From Fragilariopsis cylindrus CCMP1102 (Eukaryota; Bacillariophyta; Bacillariophyceae; Bacillariales; Bacillariaceae), in NCBI GenBank assembly GCA_900095095.1, contig FMBT01000458.1:28533-92532 (forward strand): 64,000 nucleotides of DNA, written 5' to 3'. A program made the translations under genes and the position numbers. Of this stretch, positions 43,878 through 56,649 are shown in pieces; the first letter of the stretch is position 1, and each line of letters starts with the position of its first letter. The notes beneath the pieces were generated by a model. It did no database searches. It saw only the letters and a list, made by a program, of their open reading frames with translations, and was not told where the DNA came from.

Positions 43878-46844
43878 CTAGGCTCCCCACCCTTTGTATC
43901 CATCGAGTGGTTTGTATTCTGCGACCCACGAGCGAAATTGCTGAGAGTTCTCTTTCGAATTCTTTCCGTTTGACAATTGGAACATCTTGAGCCAAGAGGG
44001 CACTTTCAAAATGGGAAACCACCACAGTCCTAGTAGAGTATGAAAAGTAGAAACAATCGAAAAAGGGGGGAATACATAACAAATGAACGATAAAAGTAGA
44101 AGTCAGCATAAACATGTATTTAGGTCAAAAAAAAGAGAATCCATATTGCATTTCTTTTTTGAAACCAACCGTGTCACCATCACCATCATCATCACCATCA
44201 TCACCATCACCAGCATCACATCAACAAGATAGTAGTTAATTTACTCACCAGCCTGATCCTCCAAGAAGTTCCTCATATCGTTTCTGTCTAAAGCATCATA
44301 AAATGCCTCCACTAAGGGATCAGCTGTAACATGTTTCGAGCTGAAGTTCTTGATCTGTAGACCACGCATAGATCTTGCTCGGCTCAATGCTACATATGCC
44401 TGTCCACTCGTGAAACATCCTTGCAAGTCACAGACGACAAAGTCTAAAGTTGCACCTTGACTTTTATGAATTGTCAACGCCCATGCAAGACGGAGCGGAA
44501 TCTGAAGCCGGACACATTTTCCCTGACGATAAAGCGTTCTTTCAAAGGATTCAGGAACGATGATCCGACTTACGTTATTGACGAAACGCACGAGTGGGTA
44601 CCTATCAAATCGGCAAATCCTCCAAATTTTCCCATCAAAGTCGGTCTTTTGATTGAATTTGAGATCCTCGAATCGCATACCTGGAAATTTGTCCATGTCA
44701 TTGGGACCGATCAATTGCTCCTCACGATCAATGATGCCCTGTACTACGGGCACAAGTTTGAAACACTCGATCACACCACGACTGCCATTGACAAGTCCAT
44801 TTTTGATATCAAGATTTTGAAGTAGCATCACCTGAGCACCCTTTTTGAGATGAATACGTTTCGAGGCTGAACAATCTTTGAAAAACGAATTTCTTGTTAG
44901 TAATTTCTCTACAGCGTCTGCACCACCCGTATTTACCTCACCACTCACAGAAGTACTATCAATTGCATCGAAATTTTTCCCTGGGTCAGGAAGTTTTGTA
45001 AGATTCTCGTAATTTTCTCGATCGACGTTCCGATTGGTACAATATAAGATCGTTGGTTTGATTCCATCAGGAATGTCAAGTTCAGGACGGTCGTCAAGAG
45101 CAGCGGAACATGTGTCGACAAGATTCTTGACTCTTTGACTATTTGCTTTCGCTTCCCGAATATCCAAAAGGGCAAGTTGAAAGTCTTGATTTTTTTGTCT
45201 ATAGACTTTGCGTAAATGTACGTGATGGAAGTCAGCTTCTCTCCACAATACAGTCTGGAAGGCGTACCCAGCACATTCTGAGATAGACATGAGACAATCT
45301 GCACCGGGATTATCTGGTTCGTATGCTTTCCTCTTTAGGCTATTGCCCCTTCCGGGATAGGACCTAGTTGAGCGAAGTCACCTACGAAAACGAGTTGAAC
45401 TCCACCGAAGGCCTGTAATTACAGATTTGAATAAGAACAACATTGCGAAATAGAACGAATTAGGATATTATTTTGATGAACCATCAGGTCGTTTTAAAGA
45501 AAGGAAACAAATATGGACAAGTAGTACATAAACTGTAGTAGGACCTACGCGTAGTAGTTTACTATAGCAGATACAAAAAATAATTACCTGTAGTTGATTT
45601 TTTCTTGCTTTTCGGACATAAACGTCTAACCAATCTAAAAAATCGGCGCTTAGCATACCAATTTCATCCAAGACTAAGATATCGATCTTCTTCCATTTCT
45701 TCATGGCCCACGGTGATAGGAGTTTCTTAAAATCCGATGCAGTTTGAGGTACACCAACCCCGGCCAAGGAATGGATGGTCTGTGCACCTAATTCAGGACC
45801 TAAATTGACCGCAGCGACACCAGTCGGTGCAGCAACTGCAACTTCCTTCTTAAAACGCTTCGCGTCTTCAACAATTTTCTTCGTAACGAGAGATTTTCCC
45901 GTTCCCGCTACACCTGTTATGAAAACATTATTCCCGTTAAGTGCCGCATTGATTGCTCTTTGTTGTATCGCATCAAATTCTTGAGGTGGTGGGGGTTGTA
46001 ATGAAGGTAAACCTGCAGAACTTTCTTTTTATTCCTCGGCGACCAAACCAACACCATCGTCAACTTCATCATCATCATCCATCTGTTTGTTGTTGTTGTT
46101 GTGTTCTGTATCAAGTTGCTTTTGTTTTTTCCCTAGTTGTTTTTGAACGGATTGGAGTCCAGTTCGTTTTCGATTTGGTTCCTGTTGTTGTTTCTTATGC
46201 TGCTTCGACTCGGGACTGCTATCGCTGTCGCTATCGATACTGATAATAGGTTGTGGTATAGATTTTGTCGCTGTTGATTTTGATTTTGCTGTTGTTGCCG
46301 GTGATACTGATTTTGTTGTGGTTGATGCTGTTGTTGTTGTGCCGTAGCACCATGTTGGTGATTCGACCAAAGGTGTTGGGTATGTTTTTGATTCCTATCA
46401 ACGACAACAGTTCCACATTATTGCTATTGCCAGGAATAACGCTGCCTTGACTACTACTGACCGGATATGACATTGCGTTTGGTGTTGGTGTAACTTGCTT
46501 CGTCGTTCGACTATTACGGTTGTAAATGATAGGATTTTTTCCTTTTGCATCAATCCATCCACCAGATTTGACTGGTACGTATCCACGTTCACGTAAAAAG
46601 TTTTCGGCGTCTTTGACTTTATTGAATCCTTGAAAATCACAGTCGTTGTTGTTGCTGTTTGCGTTGTTGCTACTACTAGAGGTTGATGATCTATTCTTGA
46701 TGACTTGCCTCTTCGCCTCTTCCGAAGTAAATAGATTCCCGCCCCGTTTTGATCGTTGACAACAGCGAAGCAGCCTGCGTTACTGTTGTTGTTATTACTA
46801 TTATTGCTGTTGCTGTTGCGCTTTCGTGGTTGGAAAAAGCTCAT
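43878..46844 (-). CDS. PIF1-family DNA helicase with N-terminal viroplasmin-like (RNase H1-type) domain
   Basis: From ATG 46844, residues about 20-100 resemble the caulimovirus viroplasmin/RNase H1 N-terminal fold (CFAVVNDQNGAGIY, then FQGFNKVKDAENFL). A Gln/Asn- and Ser/Asp-rich linker follows, then the superfamily 1B helicase: Walker A ITGVAGTGKS, AAPTGVAA, Walker B ILVLDEIGML, FVGDFAQLGPIP, MLLQNLDIKNGLVNGSRG, and ALTIHKSQGATLD with YVALSRA. Introns are 45413-45587 and 44030-44248; the last exon ends at TAG 43878 (KGWGA). Single bases must be restored near 46760, 46390, 46260 and 45346. In addition an in-frame TAA (46029-46031) sits between linker and helicase; it is unexplained by one deletion. 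Role: G4/fork processing and genome stability by family. Confidence 0.75.
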
Positions 46845-49048
46845 CTTGAGAATATGATTTGCTGTATTATGGTGAAGAAGAAGAAGAAAAATGTTAAAAG
46901 AAAGAAAAATGACACCAAGATTTGATTATTGGGTCCTGCGTACAAAACCTACTCGAGGACTGGGTAGAAACTGTTCGCGCCAAAGAAAGAATAGAAATAA
47001 TGTATTTAAAAAAAATATGAAGTACTAGTACCAGATCGAGGCAAGACAAGAGGGTACCAGGTTAGGTAGTTGGAATACAAATTAATTAACAGCAGGAGGA
47101 GGCAGCAGCAACAACAACAGCAATGAATGACTTAGTCACACTAATCAGTGACAATAAATGCATAAGATCAACATCTACATTGATGACAACAACCATTACC
47201 TGCAACAAGAGGATACTGAACAATGACTAGACTGGTGGTTTGTATGTAATTTGATCTGTACAAGTAGTACAACCCGTTGAATGTTGTGTTGGTGCTGGTT
47301 ATACTGGTAGTTGTGTGTGTGTGGGGGGGGGGGGGGGGGTTCTCTTTTGGAAATATTATTATTGCATCACATTGTTGTTGAGTTGCAATTGCTGTTGTTG
47401 AGTTGCAATTGTATTTTTAGCACTACACTTGTTAAGTTGGTTTGATCCTTGTATAGATTCATCAAATATAGGGTTACTTGTAACTGTGTGGTAGCATGGA
47501 ACATTATTTGCCAGTCCTACTATTACAAGCAAGCTTATGGACAAATAGCTCATTCTTTCATTCAATGATACACACCCTTCTTCTTTTGTGCATAATTTTC
47601 AAGAAGCTTAGTGGTTTTCATTTTGCATACAATGAATTGTACTGTACCTCGATGATACTCCAAAAATCATAATGATGATACTGTATTTATTCAATATTTA
47701 CATACTGTATCAACAACTAATGACTACAACGATACAATGACAATAGTAGTAAACATTGAAGAACTGCCAGTTATTTATGAAGGTACTTCTCATTTTATCT
47801 ACCGTCCAGGTAATCCAGACTGTGATGGTGTTTATTTATCTGAAGTTGAATCAGAAATACCTGGAACTAATAAAAGAAATCTCTATATGTATCATTGTGA
47901 TTTAAGAACACATACTACATATGTATACAGTAGAACATGTATATTAATCACATTTTACTTTGAAACATGTAGATTGCACTACTACTGTACCTATTTAAGA
48001 ATATTTCTCAGATATAGTTACCTATAAGGTAAGGCAAGGGATATCTTATAAGCTTATGAAACTTCTTTCTATACATGTGAAATGCATTTTCATCCCAATC
48101 TGGATTCTTGATATAGAGGTAGATAGATGTAGATGTGTTCCATGTACTGGGACTGGGCATCATCCAGTAATGGTATGAGGATGCTATCTAGAACACATAA
48201 TCTTAAATGTATAAGCCCACACAAATTATTGCTGCCTAACTATCCTGTTACTATAACCCTAGGTCCCTATAGCATTGAACTATGACATTATTCTAATTAT
48301 CATCAACAGTGGGTGAGAATCACAGGAAATTATGCTCCTGTCGATATAGATCAAGCATGACAGACTACCACAGCAACAAAATTTGGTCCAAAGAAGTTAT
48401 CATTATGTATTACACAGTAGAAGCTCTTAGCTTACTAACAAAAATAGAACAAAAAAGCATGTTGACATCTAACCAGAACTTTGAGAACGTTGTCAATAAT
48501 AGCAGCATTCACAAAGTATGATGTGAATTTGATAGCTACCACAATTTCTTCAGAATTGGAACATTGGCATATATCACAACAACCACACAGTCCAAATATC
48601 CATAAATGGTACCAACACTAAAATCACTTTTAACATGAAAAAGTCCTTAAAAAGTATCTAATTTTTTGCCTCAACAGTGCGTACCAGTAAGTTACCTCAA
48701 GGGCTTTTAATAATGTGTCTTCCAAATATCCCCCTTATTTTAAGAACTAAGCATACATTACCTCTACTCTGCTTTCTCCCCCAAACTTGAAACTAAAAAA
48801 CAAAGTTTTGAGAGAAGAATTTTGGATAATTTTATTTGCCACCGGAACATTCATGTGTTGTCAATACCACACAGCAGAAGAATAAGAAACACAGCCGAAG
48901 AAAAGCGATCGCATACACATAGATTAGATAGAATAGAAGACGGAAAGCACAGAGGAGGGAAAGGGAATTCAGCACTAATCGAATCTACAGATCTTCGTTT
49001 GATACTAGACCCACCTACTTATTAAGTAGTCATATCAGATAGCAAGGG
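46845..49048. other. Long intergenic region with weak small frames
   Basis: At 47359-47565 (-) a 68-residue frame begins with a signal-peptide-like MSYLSISLLVIVGLANNVPC and ends in Gln/Asn repeats. At 47737-48027 (+) a 96-residue frame starts MTIVVNIEELPVIYEG. Neither has recognisable homology. A (GT)n tract ending in 17 consecutive G lies at about 47311-47339. TACTGTA occurs at 47640, 47679, 47703 and 47983. Confidence 0.4.
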
Positions 49049-50544
49049 ATGCTTGGATGGGGTTGCGTATTTCCTTTAACATTTCTCATTCAACAATATT
49101 CCTCTACTAGAAACGGGTATCCTCGACAACTGCAATCATACTTTTCCGGAAGCGTAGATTATAAATCGCTCAACGAACACACAATGGTTTCAGCGGACTG
49201 GGAGCAAGAAAACACTGCTGATACTGATGCCGAGGTAACTTTTCACGTAGTTGGCGATGCATATGTGGATTTCTTCTCCTTCTTGGATGGAGAATGGCCT
49301 GAGTCGGGTGGAGACTCTCGTTTAGACCAACCAGTCAAATGTTATGCGGGTGGTTCTTCTGTAAATACCGCCACCCACCTAAAAGCATTGATTAAGAACT
49401 TTACTGAAGAACCTAAACCGAAGGTTATATTGCATACTGTTTTGAACCCTGACGATCATTATGGGCAAATGCTTCTTGATCATGCCGATGAACACGATAT
49501 TCCAATCGACAATTGTCGAAGAGATGACGATAATTTATCAACAGGTCATTGTATAGCCATCGTATCGGGTGGAGAACGATCCTTTATGACACATCAGGGT
49601 GTAGTTGGTAATTTTGGGGCAGACGATCTGGATGTGGACAAAATTGCAAAAATATCAACACATCTACATCTTCACAGTAAGTTTACTTCGTCGTATTCCA
49701 TATAATTTATGTTATATCAGCGTATTATTTTTTTCTGAATAAGAGACGAATAATGAAACTAACCAAAATTCAAACTGATTGATTGATGGTTTAACACCAC
49801 CAACAACAACGACGACGACAAAAAACAAAACATTTGTTTTTACAAGTTGCGGGATTTTATAATATTCCGGGATTTTGGAACGGAAAACTGAAACGAAAAC
49901 TGGAGGCGGTACGAGAAATAAGGAAGGAACTGTACCCTGACAGAAACACTACAATATCACTTGTCACTCAGCACGACGCAACGAGGGAATGGGATGGTGG
50001 TTTAAGTGATCTATTTCCGCTTCTTGATTTCGTTTTTATGAACGACTTAGAAGCTAGGAGTATTATCCGTTGTGGATGTGAAAGTTCCAAAAATAAAAGG
50101 ATCGAATTTGAACACGAACATATGCAATGGGCAGATTATTTCGGCCGGCAGCATCCAACTAGCAACGCAATTGTTACAAGAGCAGAAAAAGGATCCGTTG
50201 CATTGCGTGGGAAAAAAATTCTAAGTAAACAAAAACCGATCGTAATGAATTCAATCGATCCAACAGGTGCAGGAGATTCCTTTACCGCTGGTTTCATATA
50301 CGGTCTTTGGTCTTGGAGATCATCGTCAACACAACAAAAGACGGGAATCGACGAAAAATGGCCCACTGAAGCCATCGAAGAAGGTATGAGATGGGGTGTA
50401 TCGGTTGCAAGTGCTGCTGTTATGATTCGAGGAGCTAGTATACCACCCGATAGTACTGAGATCAAAAAATTCCTCGAGCAGGCTATAGAACCTGAATATC
50501 CAGTGTTTGATAATGGATACTCTCAAATTAGTTCATGTTACTAG
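49049..50544 (+). CDS. PfkB-family carbohydrate (ribokinase-like) kinase
   Basis: Two exons (49049-49676, 49847-50544; intron 49677-49846), 441 residues without frame breaks. The substrate-binding glycine region reads KCYAGGSSVNTATHL, and the C-terminal PfkB signature with the catalytic Asp is DPTGAGDSFTAGFIYGL. The segment HVVGDAYVDFFSFL is the usual first strand. The sugar or nucleoside specificity cannot be read; sugar or adenosine kinases of this fold transfer phosphate from ATP. I chose ATG 49049, which adds about 45 residues with a hydrophobic start (CVFPLTFLIQQY); ATG 49184 (MVSADWEQ) would give a cytosolic form. Confidence 0.85.
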
Positions 50545-51189
50545 TATTCTAATTAATAGTAGTAACAATATTAGAATGTTTTGGAATATATTTTCTTCAA
50601 ATTATTATAGGAGAAAAATTCATTCATTATCACCATGCCCCATCTTTAGAAAAACTGATACTGTCAAAAAAGTATCAAAAGAAGGCTCATTATCAAATAA
50701 ATTGTACACATACATCAAGTTCACGAAACCATCAACGAATGAATCCATTGATAACAGAGTGCAATGTACTTCTACTGTATGCTTAACTTTTACTGTACAG
50801 TTGATTTAAAAAGAAAATTGCTGATCTAAGAATGGTATGTTGGGGGATTCAAACCCCCCAATTAAGACAACGGGGGAACGCACAAATCGATCGTTGCCGA
50901 AGCCGACAGAAACTAAAAGAAAACAAGAAAACAACGAAATTATCACTGTGGCTGGCTGAACTACTGCCGGTGAAATTATTTCAAAACAAAACAACAAAGT
51001 CTCAAGACAAAAACATATAAACTACCAAAACAACTTGACCTCAACGGAAATATAACAATAACTGTCACAGGAGAACTTGAAAAGAGTCACACAGTAGCAC
51101 AATCCTAACTGATCCGAAATAAATCGAACGAATCAATCAATCAACAAAAACAACAGTAACAGTAAAAAAATAAAAAAAAGTATCCAATC
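50545..51189. other. Intergenic between PfkB kinase and RPN3 genes
   Basis: TACTGTA occurs at 50773 and 50791. The tRNA-Leu fragment lies at 50841-50872. An A-rich leader precedes ATG 51190. Confidence 0.5.
50841..50872 (-). pseudogene. tRNA-Leu fragment
   Basis: GGGGATTC(A/G)AACCCCC, then CC, AATTAAGACAACGG matches the T arm, variable arm and start of the anticodon stem of the tRNA-Leu at 42511-42591, with one substitution and a short gap. The anticodon loop, D arm and 5' acceptor strand are missing, so it cannot be a functional tRNA. Confidence 0.75.
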
Positions 51190-53084
51190 ATGGTAAAAGA
51201 TACGAAAATGGAAGACACGTCGTCGTCGACGATGACAAAGGAAGATACAAAAACCACCGAGAAGAAAACTGATACTACTCCTCCATTAGCACCTCCCCTC
51301 GAGGCAGCTGCTCGTCGTCTCGAACGATTATTAGGTGGTGGTACATCCGATAAAGAACGTCAAATGTATATGTATGGTAATCCGGTGAAGGTCGTACGTC
51401 GATGGCTCGGAACAGCATCCGGTGCGGCAGGTGAGGCAACCTCCTCCGATATTGTTTCTGCAGCGTTGATCCTATTAGATCCAAAACCGCAATCACAACA
51501 TGGTGATGATCGTACACTGATGTTGTTGAAGACCATACCGGTAGTAGAGAAAACACCGGACGCATCATCATCTTCCACTACTACTACTACTACCACCATG
51601 GAAGTAGAAGGAGAAGAAGAAACGACAAAAGAAAAAGAAGACAACTTCCTTTCTATAGCTTCTCGTCGTGAGATAGAATCATGGTTATTAAGTTTACAAG
51701 TTCGTATTTTATGGAAGGAAAAAAAGTATTCCGATGCAATGGAATTAGTTCAAAAAGGAATTGTGATTCTACTAGAACAGGTGACTGTGGCTGTGAAAAA
51801 GGTCACATCCAAATCTGCCAGTGGATCAGTGTCATCCTTATTTCCATTATTGGCACGTTTGTACCGATACCGGTCCTTAATTGCAGATTCGATGAAGGAT
51901 CCAACTGTGACTGTTACGTTACGACAAGAAATGGCCAAGGCACATAATATGGCATGTCTCCGTCGTGATGTTGATTCACAGGCCACACTTCTTAATCTTA
52001 TGTTACGTGATTTGTTATTGCATTCGCAAGGTGAGTACAGTATATAATAATATATGAATTGAAATGAATAATAACTTTGGTATTATGTGCTTTGTCATCG
52101 TTGGTCGTCGTTTGTCTTGTGTGTTTTAATCATACATTGATTGTTGACTTTGTACAACACATTTTTTTTGTCAATTCCGTCCATCATCATCATCATCATC
52201 ATCTCAATTTTTATATCTCATTTTTTGTATGTTTCAACTTTGATTTTTTAGTCGAACAAGCGAACAAATTGATTTCGAACGCAACCTTTCCAGAATCAGC
52301 ATCCAACAATGAGCTTTGTCGATACCTGTATTACAGTGGACGTATCCAGGCTCTTCGATTGGAATATACAACAGCATTTTCTAATCTTAGTCAATGTCTT
52401 CGCAAGGCACCGACCAACACGGGACTTGGTTTTAGAATTACCGCTCAACGACTTTTGGTGGTGGTTCAACTTCTTATGGGTGAAATTCCTAAACGTAACA
52501 TCTTTTTCAATAAGGGGATCAAGACCGAATTGGCACCGTATTTAGCTATTACACAAGCCGTCCGACGGGGGGACTTAGCTATTTATACCAAGGTCGTTTC
52601 GGAACAGGCCTCACGACTACAAATGGACGATACCTACACACTCATTTCACGACTTGCACAACAAGTTGTCAAGGCGGGACTACGAAAGCTCCATGTGAGT
52701 TATTCCCGATTGAGTCTACAGGACGTAGCCGATCGATTGGGTCTACCGTCTGCCACCTCGGCCGAGTTCGTTGTTGCAAAGGCAGTCCGAGATGGAGTAT
52801 TGGATGCGACTATTCATCATGAGGAAGGATATGTTCAGAGTCATGATTTAGTTGACGTTTATGCAACGAAGGAACCCGCTGAGGCATTCCATCGTCGTAT
52901 CGCATATTGTCTAACGACTCACAACGATGCAGTTCGTGGAATGAGATACCCCCCTGATGCATACAAGAAACAATTGGAAGCAAGTCGGGGGAATCGACGA
53001 GGAGGAAAAAGTGGATCTGATGACAAGACGGACGAAGAAAAGGCACAAGAACTTGAAGATGAATTGGATGATTGTGACTACTAA
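51190..53084 (+). CDS. RPN3: 26S proteasome regulatory lid subunit RPN3/PSMD3
   Basis: Two exons (51190-52030, 52252-53084; intron 52031-52251, GTGAGT to TTTAG), 557 residues, no frame break. The N-terminus is Thr/Lys-rich. Helical TPR-like repeats follow (ESWLLSLQVRILWKEKKYSD; NNELCRYLYYSGRIQALRLE), then the C-terminal PCI domain (YSRLSLQDVADRLGLPSATS; EFVVAKAVRDGVLDATI) and a tail of basic then acidic residues ending LEDELDDCDY. Residues RYLYYSGRI and FRITAQRLLVVVQLLMGEIP are characteristic of RPN3. It is a non-ATPase lid subunit that scaffolds substrate deubiquitination. Confidence 0.95.
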
Positions 53085-53657
53085 ATCATCACAATTAATT
53101 TAATTTATTTTATTTAATTAATCAAGAGCTGGCAAAAAATATAAAAAAAACAATGGTCGCAATCAATCAATAAATAATATCATCTGGCATGCGAGACCCC
53201 AAACGGCAGATGAATAAGAACACCAACAAAAAATAGCTCTATAGTTTATAGTACAAAATAAATTCATAGTATTATGTCAATGAGAAAGAGATTTGTACTA
53301 CAGTATGTGATGTAAAAAATTATGTAGTGTGTAGTTGATATGAAATATTATGTAGTTAATATGAAAATATATGTAGTATATAGTATGTAATATGTAATAT
53401 GAAAAATAAATGTAGGTAATATAGTAGTATGTAATGGAACAACAGGGGACATACAGAATATGGATGCAATAAGTGGCAGAGAGGGAGGAGGATTGTGTTT
53501 TCAAAATGGGGATACACTTTTTCTTAACATAATATCCTTCAAATGTAGTCCTTTAAGGTGATTCCAAATCACGATATTCGACCAGTCGGTTTTCCGCTCA
53601 GCACTTTTTGAGATTTACAACAAGTACAAAATATAATATATAATAAAATAGTAATAT
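53085..53657. other. Intergenic between convergent RPN3 and RRM genes
   Basis: Very AT-rich, with degenerate TATGTAGT/AATATG repeats at about 53320-53430 and a TACAGTA at 53299. No gene is seen. Confidence 0.5.
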
Positions 53658-55953
53658 TTAGGGAGTCATCACTGGTATAGGCGTTGCAATGCCACCAATT
53701 TGAGAAGTAGGAGGTGGTACATCACCTTGGATTACAGGACCGGGAGCATCAGATACAACATCATAACCATCATCGGGTGGTGCATAATCGAGAGGAAGTA
53801 CTTGGTGCATTTGTTGCTCAAATTGCTGCTGCTGCTGCTGCTGCTGTTGATAATGTTCATGATGATTCATTCGAGGACCCGGTCCTCCACCACTATTGCC
53901 CCCTCCATTGTTGTGCACACGCTTATGCTGCACCTTCAGACGCTTATTACCGATTTGAAATCCATTCATCTGTTCAATGGCGGATTCGGCCGAAATAACC
54001 GAGTCGTATGAAACAAAGCCAAAACCCTTTGATTCATCGGTATAACGATCAACATAGACCTTGGCACTAATAACATTTCCGAAGGGATTAAATGCTGTTG
54101 CCAAGTCGGCATCGGTCAAATCATGTGGTAAGTGATAAACAAACAAGTTGGCTCCAGCCGGACCCTCACGCGGACGAGGATTAGCAGCTTGGTTAGGATT
54201 GTTAGCATTAACGTTATTAACGTTTTGGTTATTCTGATTGTTGTGGTGACGATTTCCTCCTCCCGCTGAACCGTGCGAACCTTGCCTATTATTCTGATTC
54301 GGATCCTGAAAGCCTCCTGCACCGTACGGATGCGGTGGACCTCCGTAATGCTGTGGAGAAGGATACATAGGATTATACATTGGTGCAGGTGGTCCGCCAC
54401 CTCCTGGACCACCGGGATAGGGGGCACCGTGATATTGAGGAAGATGATGAGCATGAGGAGGTCCTCCCATTTGATGGTGTGGAGGATATTGATGAGATGG
54501 AGCACCAGGTAGTGGCGCCATAGCCATGTGATGGCCTGGATATATTCCAGGATAGCCAACTCCTGGTCCCATTACTGTCATAAGTTCTTGTCGTCTAACA
54601 TTCCTCATGTGTCGTTGTTGACGTTGGTGTTTGTTATCAGCAAATTTAACAATAAGTGGTCGAGCGGCGCCTTCCAAAACGAGATTATTATGAAGCATTT
54701 CAATTGCCTGAATCGCAGAATCTCTATCGATGTATCGTAAAAATGCTGCACACTTGCTAGACCCATCAGCATTACGGATCATGTAAATTTCTCGAATTTC
54801 TCCAAACGGAGCAAAGAGTTCACGAATTTCATCCTCACCAGCTTTTCGCGATAACATACCAACGAAGAGCTTATTTTCAGGGACGGAAGGTTCAGCCGGT
54901 TTCACTTGAGCTGGTCTACGTGCACCGGGAAATACATGTTGCCCATGAAGTGATTCTTGTGCTTTGTCGGCATCATTCGATGACCAGTAGGTAACAAATG
55001 CACAACCACGATGTAATTGTGTTTGCTTATCACGAATAATCGAAACATCTTTCAGTGGACCGAAACTATCAAAGGTTGGAAAAATATCCTCTTCGTTCAT
55101 CGTTTTGGGGACCTAATAATGGGAGTAGTCAACAAGTAATTAAATGAGGTATTTGGAACAGGTTAAGTCAATGATAACAACATGGGCAATTCAAACAGTA
55201 AATACTTCTATTTCTACAAGCATCACGATATGGTGCTATGTAATTCCCCGATACCACGAATCTAGCAATGCCAACAACACATAACAATAGATGAACATCA
55301 CGATATAGTATACACACGCTACACAGTTCATTACTTCCATCCATACTGTATCGATAAAGACATTATGGAACTGGACTCGTATTTTTGCCTCGATCATTTT
55401 TTCCTTTTTCTTTTCGTACCTGTCCTACAAATAATTTGATAGGTTCCTCTTCACCCTCGCCGTTCTCTGTCTCATCAATATCCCCTTCTTGTTGTTCGTC
55501 TCCGCTATTGACGATATTCTCTCCTTTTTCGTTGATACCAACATCAATTTGACCATCAGTTATAGTACTATTTTGTTGATGTTCATCGTCATTGCCTTCA
55601 TTTGTCCCCAACCCCAATGATTGAAATTGTGCCTCCAAAGGGACCTGCTGCTGTTGTTGTTGGACATAAACCTGTTGAGGTGGGACTACCATCCCAGCGA
55701 TAATATGAGGAGCAGCAGTGGTGTATTGATTAGTAGCGTATGGGTTGTGATACTGCTGTTGTTGATGCTGTGGATTATATTCCGAATTATGATCAATCTC
55801 ATCTGTAGCTGATGTACTATCTTTCTTTTCATCGATCGTACCCGATGATGGCACATGATCCACAGGACTACCAGTATCTAATTTATCGGCAATGGTTAAA
55901 CCACCGCCACCAGTATTGCTAACCGGTACTGCTGTCGTTGATTGCATCATCAT
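53658..55953 (-). CDS. Three-RRM RNA-binding protein, CELF/Bruno-like
   Basis: Two exons (55953-55420, 55112-53658; intron 55113-55419), 662 residues without frame breaks. The intron interrupts RRM1: KLFVGQ | [18 protein letters not shown], then [14 protein letters not shown]2 has [20 protein letters not shown] and [16 protein letters not shown]3, after a Pro/Gly/His-rich linker, has [20 protein letters not shown] and [10 protein letters not shown]. The spacing (RRM1-RRM2 close, RRM3 far downstream) and RRM3 wording are as in CELF/Bruno proteins, which bind GU-rich mRNA to control splicing, translation or decay. The first about 165 residues and the C-terminus are Gln-rich and disordered. Confidence 0.9.
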
Positions 55954-56649
55954 TGCTAAAACGGTAAACTTGACTGACTACTTGACTTTGGAAAACTTGG
56001 AAAACTTGAAAAGACTTCTATCTATTGCACAGTAAAAATTTACACACAAAGATTAACAGATAAGTATTATTGGAAACAACACTGCCCAAACGTATTAAGG
56101 TATCGTCAATAGATTAGTACACTACAAAGACCGCTATCTATCACGAGATAGGAAGTACACGTATGTAGTCAAGAAGATAGGATACTAAATAGAACTGATG
56201 TCATGTAGTTACCGAGATATTCAAAGTCTACTTCACAAAGCATGCTAGACAAGAATGAAAGCAAAAAACATAACGGTATGTATTGCGTATTGCAATCGAA
56301 TCGTAGCTATTTTTTACATGCCTTTTTTAACGCATTGCCTGTTCTGTTGAAGGCGGGTGATCAACTATAGAGCCTGCCTCCCCAAAATAAAAAAATGCTT
56401 AAATACATTTGAAAGTTTCCGTTGGGAAAAACTGTGTGCGGGTCCTGGCGTGTGCATGACATGCTTATTTCAGAATTGTCCCAGAATCGACGGAGCATAA
56501 AGAACAATCTGAATTCCAGAGGAGGCTTAGATAAAATATGCATTGTTGCTCTATTTTTATATACACTTCATTCCTCAGGATTCAATCTTCATTCATTCTC
56601 CACAATTCGAATTTTATTTCACAACAGCACAAATCACACATCTGCGACG
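55954..56649. other. Divergent intergenic region
   Basis: Upstream of the RRM gene (-) and the two-TM protein (+). An open frame does extend back to 56422 in phase with the latter, but its content looks like leader sequence. No defined element is seen. Confidence 0.45.

Noticed and set aside
43864-44115. Separate 83-residue gene
   Set aside because: A different frame of this stretch is the third exon of the PIF1 gene, joined by a good acceptor at 44030.
50841-50872. A second complete tRNA gene
   Set aside because: Acceptor 5' strand, D arm and anticodon loop are absent.
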